DNA from: Hymenobacter ginkgonis
Lineage (GTDB): Bacteria > Bacteroidota > Bacteroidia > Cytophagales > Hymenobacteraceae
Assembly: GCF_009755225.1 (NCBI RefSeq)
Contig: NZ_WQKZ01000001.1
Span: 620,001-684,000 of the forward strand
Length of the DNA stretch: 64,000 bases
Reading direction: 5' to 3'
In this document: one piece after another, positions 63,215 to 64,000 of the stretch
Layout of the letters: the number at the start of each line of letters is the position of its first letter
Numbering within the stretch: position 1 is the first letter of the stretch
The notes under the pieces: generated by a model
The model's database searches: none
Told to the model about the DNA's origin: nothing
What the model saw: the letters and a program-made list of their open reading frames with translations, nothing else
Position numbers and translations under genes: made by a program

Positions 63215-63752
63215 ACTGAGACTTTTTCGCCTTTGAAAATCAGTTTGTTGTAAAAATCTATTAATTATTTTATGAAAAGTACGGAATTTTTTGCCTCTAA
63301 GCTTGTTAGTGCATCCGTGAAAGAATAGTTTTTTAAGGTGTTTTGGTTGGAAAGACCTATCCCTCTGGGATAGGTCTTTTTTCATGCCCCGCGGGTAAGC
63401 TAATAACACCTTGCCGAAGCTTACGGCGCCCAATAAGGAAGGGTAAAAGTAGCGCCTACTGCCAGTATGCTGGTTTTATAGGTGCCTTTCTGCCGGGTTA
63501 AAGCTTAACTTTTTGAGAGGTATTGCCCCTACTAAAACGGATACAAGCTGCCTGCCTAACGAGCTGGCTGAGGCTGCTTGGTGGGGGTGGGGCATGGCCA
63601 GCGGCGCATGAGAACGCTTGGTTTGCGCTGGTTTTCAGGGCGAATAGCTACCAGTTGCGAAGGGAGAAAATGGTTGGGGGCGCCCGGTGCTGGGTATTTC
63701 AAAATACAGAAAAAACTGTAATTTGCGCTACGCTCTCTTTCCCCACCGTAGT
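63215..63752. other. Divergent intergenic region
   Basis: Holds the hairpin at 63351. TAATTTG (63719-63725) lies 28 bp before the next gene and is close to the -7 box consensus TAnnTTTG with one base less spacing. No gene is convincing. Confidence 0.4.
63351..63382. terminator. Terminator-like hairpin in a divergent region
   Basis: The perfect 13-bp stem AAAGACCTATCCC / GGGATAGGTCTTT has loop TCT and is followed by T3. It lies between two divergent gene starts, with no coding gene ending there. Confidence 0.8.
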
Positions 63753-64000
63753 ATGAACCGGCGCTTAGCTGTTAAAAACCTCTCGCTGCTGGTTGGCGCA
63801 GCCACCCTGCTGCCCGCCTGCCTGTCGCAAACCAAATCGGACCAAGCAGCTACGGTATCCCTCAAGCACGTGGCGGTGAGCGCCCCCGAAGAGCAACTGT
63901 TGGCGGAGGTATGCGAAACCCTTATTCCTAAGACCGATACGCCTGGGGCAAAAGACTTGGGCCTGCACCGCTACGTACTGAAAATGCTTGATGACTGCAC
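63753..64000 (+). CDS. Gluconate 2-dehydrogenase subunit 3-like protein (partial, cut by window end)
   Basis: The ATG at 63753 opens MNRRLAVKNLSLLVGAATLL, a twin-arginine or lipoprotein-like signal with PACLS. The following EEQLLAEVCETLIPKTDTPG and AKDLGLHRYVLKMLDDC are typical of the DUF/gluconate 2-dehydrogenase subunit 3 family ('ETIIPKTDTPGAK..gv..fi..mldd'). This family is the small periplasmic partner of a GMC-type flavoprotein oxidoreductase, which would be expected next. The frame is still open at the window edge, 82 codons in. Confidence 0.85.
   Translation, partial: MNRRLAVKNLSLLVGAATLLPACLSQTKSDQAATVSLKHVAVSAPEEQLLAEVCETLIPKTDTPGAKDLGLHRYVLKMLDDC

Overview
The window is high-GC Bacteroidota DNA, most likely Hymenobacter or a close Hymenobacteraceae relative. 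This rests on several things. There are SusC/SusD outer-membrane pairs and C-terminal type IX secretion (T9SS) sorting domains with the YPNP motif. Putative promoters carry TAnnTTTG -7 boxes. The gyrB, thiolase and paired M16 peptidases are of Bacteroidota type. The word CTACCCC recurs on coding strands. The genus is an inference from general knowledge; no database was searched.

Layout. Positions 1-8204 are ordinary chromosome, all on the minus strand: a YwqK/MORN repeat protein cut by the window edge, two M16 zinc-peptidase subunits, a thiolase, and a TPR + VWA pair of the Bat type. Positions 8393-8715 hold a tRNA-Ser/Pro/Arg cluster. Positions 8716 to about 33345 look like a 24.6-kb genomic island inserted at the 3' end of tRNA-Arg. 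A degenerate copy of the tRNA end and its terminator lies at 33295-33377, next to a tyrosine integrase pseudogene. The island carries umuD, a stop-interrupted umuC, remnants of a prophage tail module, a 2303-residue LamG/T9SS surface protein, an FG-GAP protein, a PD-(D/E)XK nuclease and several broken genes.

Two things stand out in the island. The phage tape-measure gene is in two pieces on opposite strands, its N-terminus at about 26.1-26.7 kb (minus) and its C-terminus at 11.3-13.7 kb (plus). Flipping the 14.8 kb between them would rejoin the gene. Just upstream of the N-terminal piece, the tail-assembly chaperone genes overlap in the -1 frame with a textbook slippery sequence at 27141-27150, as in lambda G/GT.

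Positions 33604-49101 are accessory chromosome: three AraC regulators, a quinone-oxidoreductase-like enzyme, a VOC protein, an FAD monooxygenase, a GNAT acetyltransferase, an alpha/beta hydrolase, a cupin, an S41 peptidase with a glycogen-binding-like domain, a lipoprotein, a multi-PAS histidine kinase and a Dabb protein. Positions 49924-58481 hold a LuxR-type regulator and then a minus-strand locus SusC-SusD-M14 carboxypeptidase. A SAM-I riboswitch lies about 450 bp upstream of SusC. This suggests methionine- or SAM-responsive control of a peptide or nutrient uptake system and is the most interesting regulatory find. Positions 58709-64000 hold a multiply frameshifted kelch/T9SS gene, gyrB, a nucleoside deaminase and the start of a gluconate-2-dehydrogenase-subunit-3-like gene.

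Three related palindromic elements (about 1.5, 4.7 and 35.5 kb) and several perfect hairpins occupy intergenic spaces. I found no CRISPR array, rRNA or recognisable defence operon.
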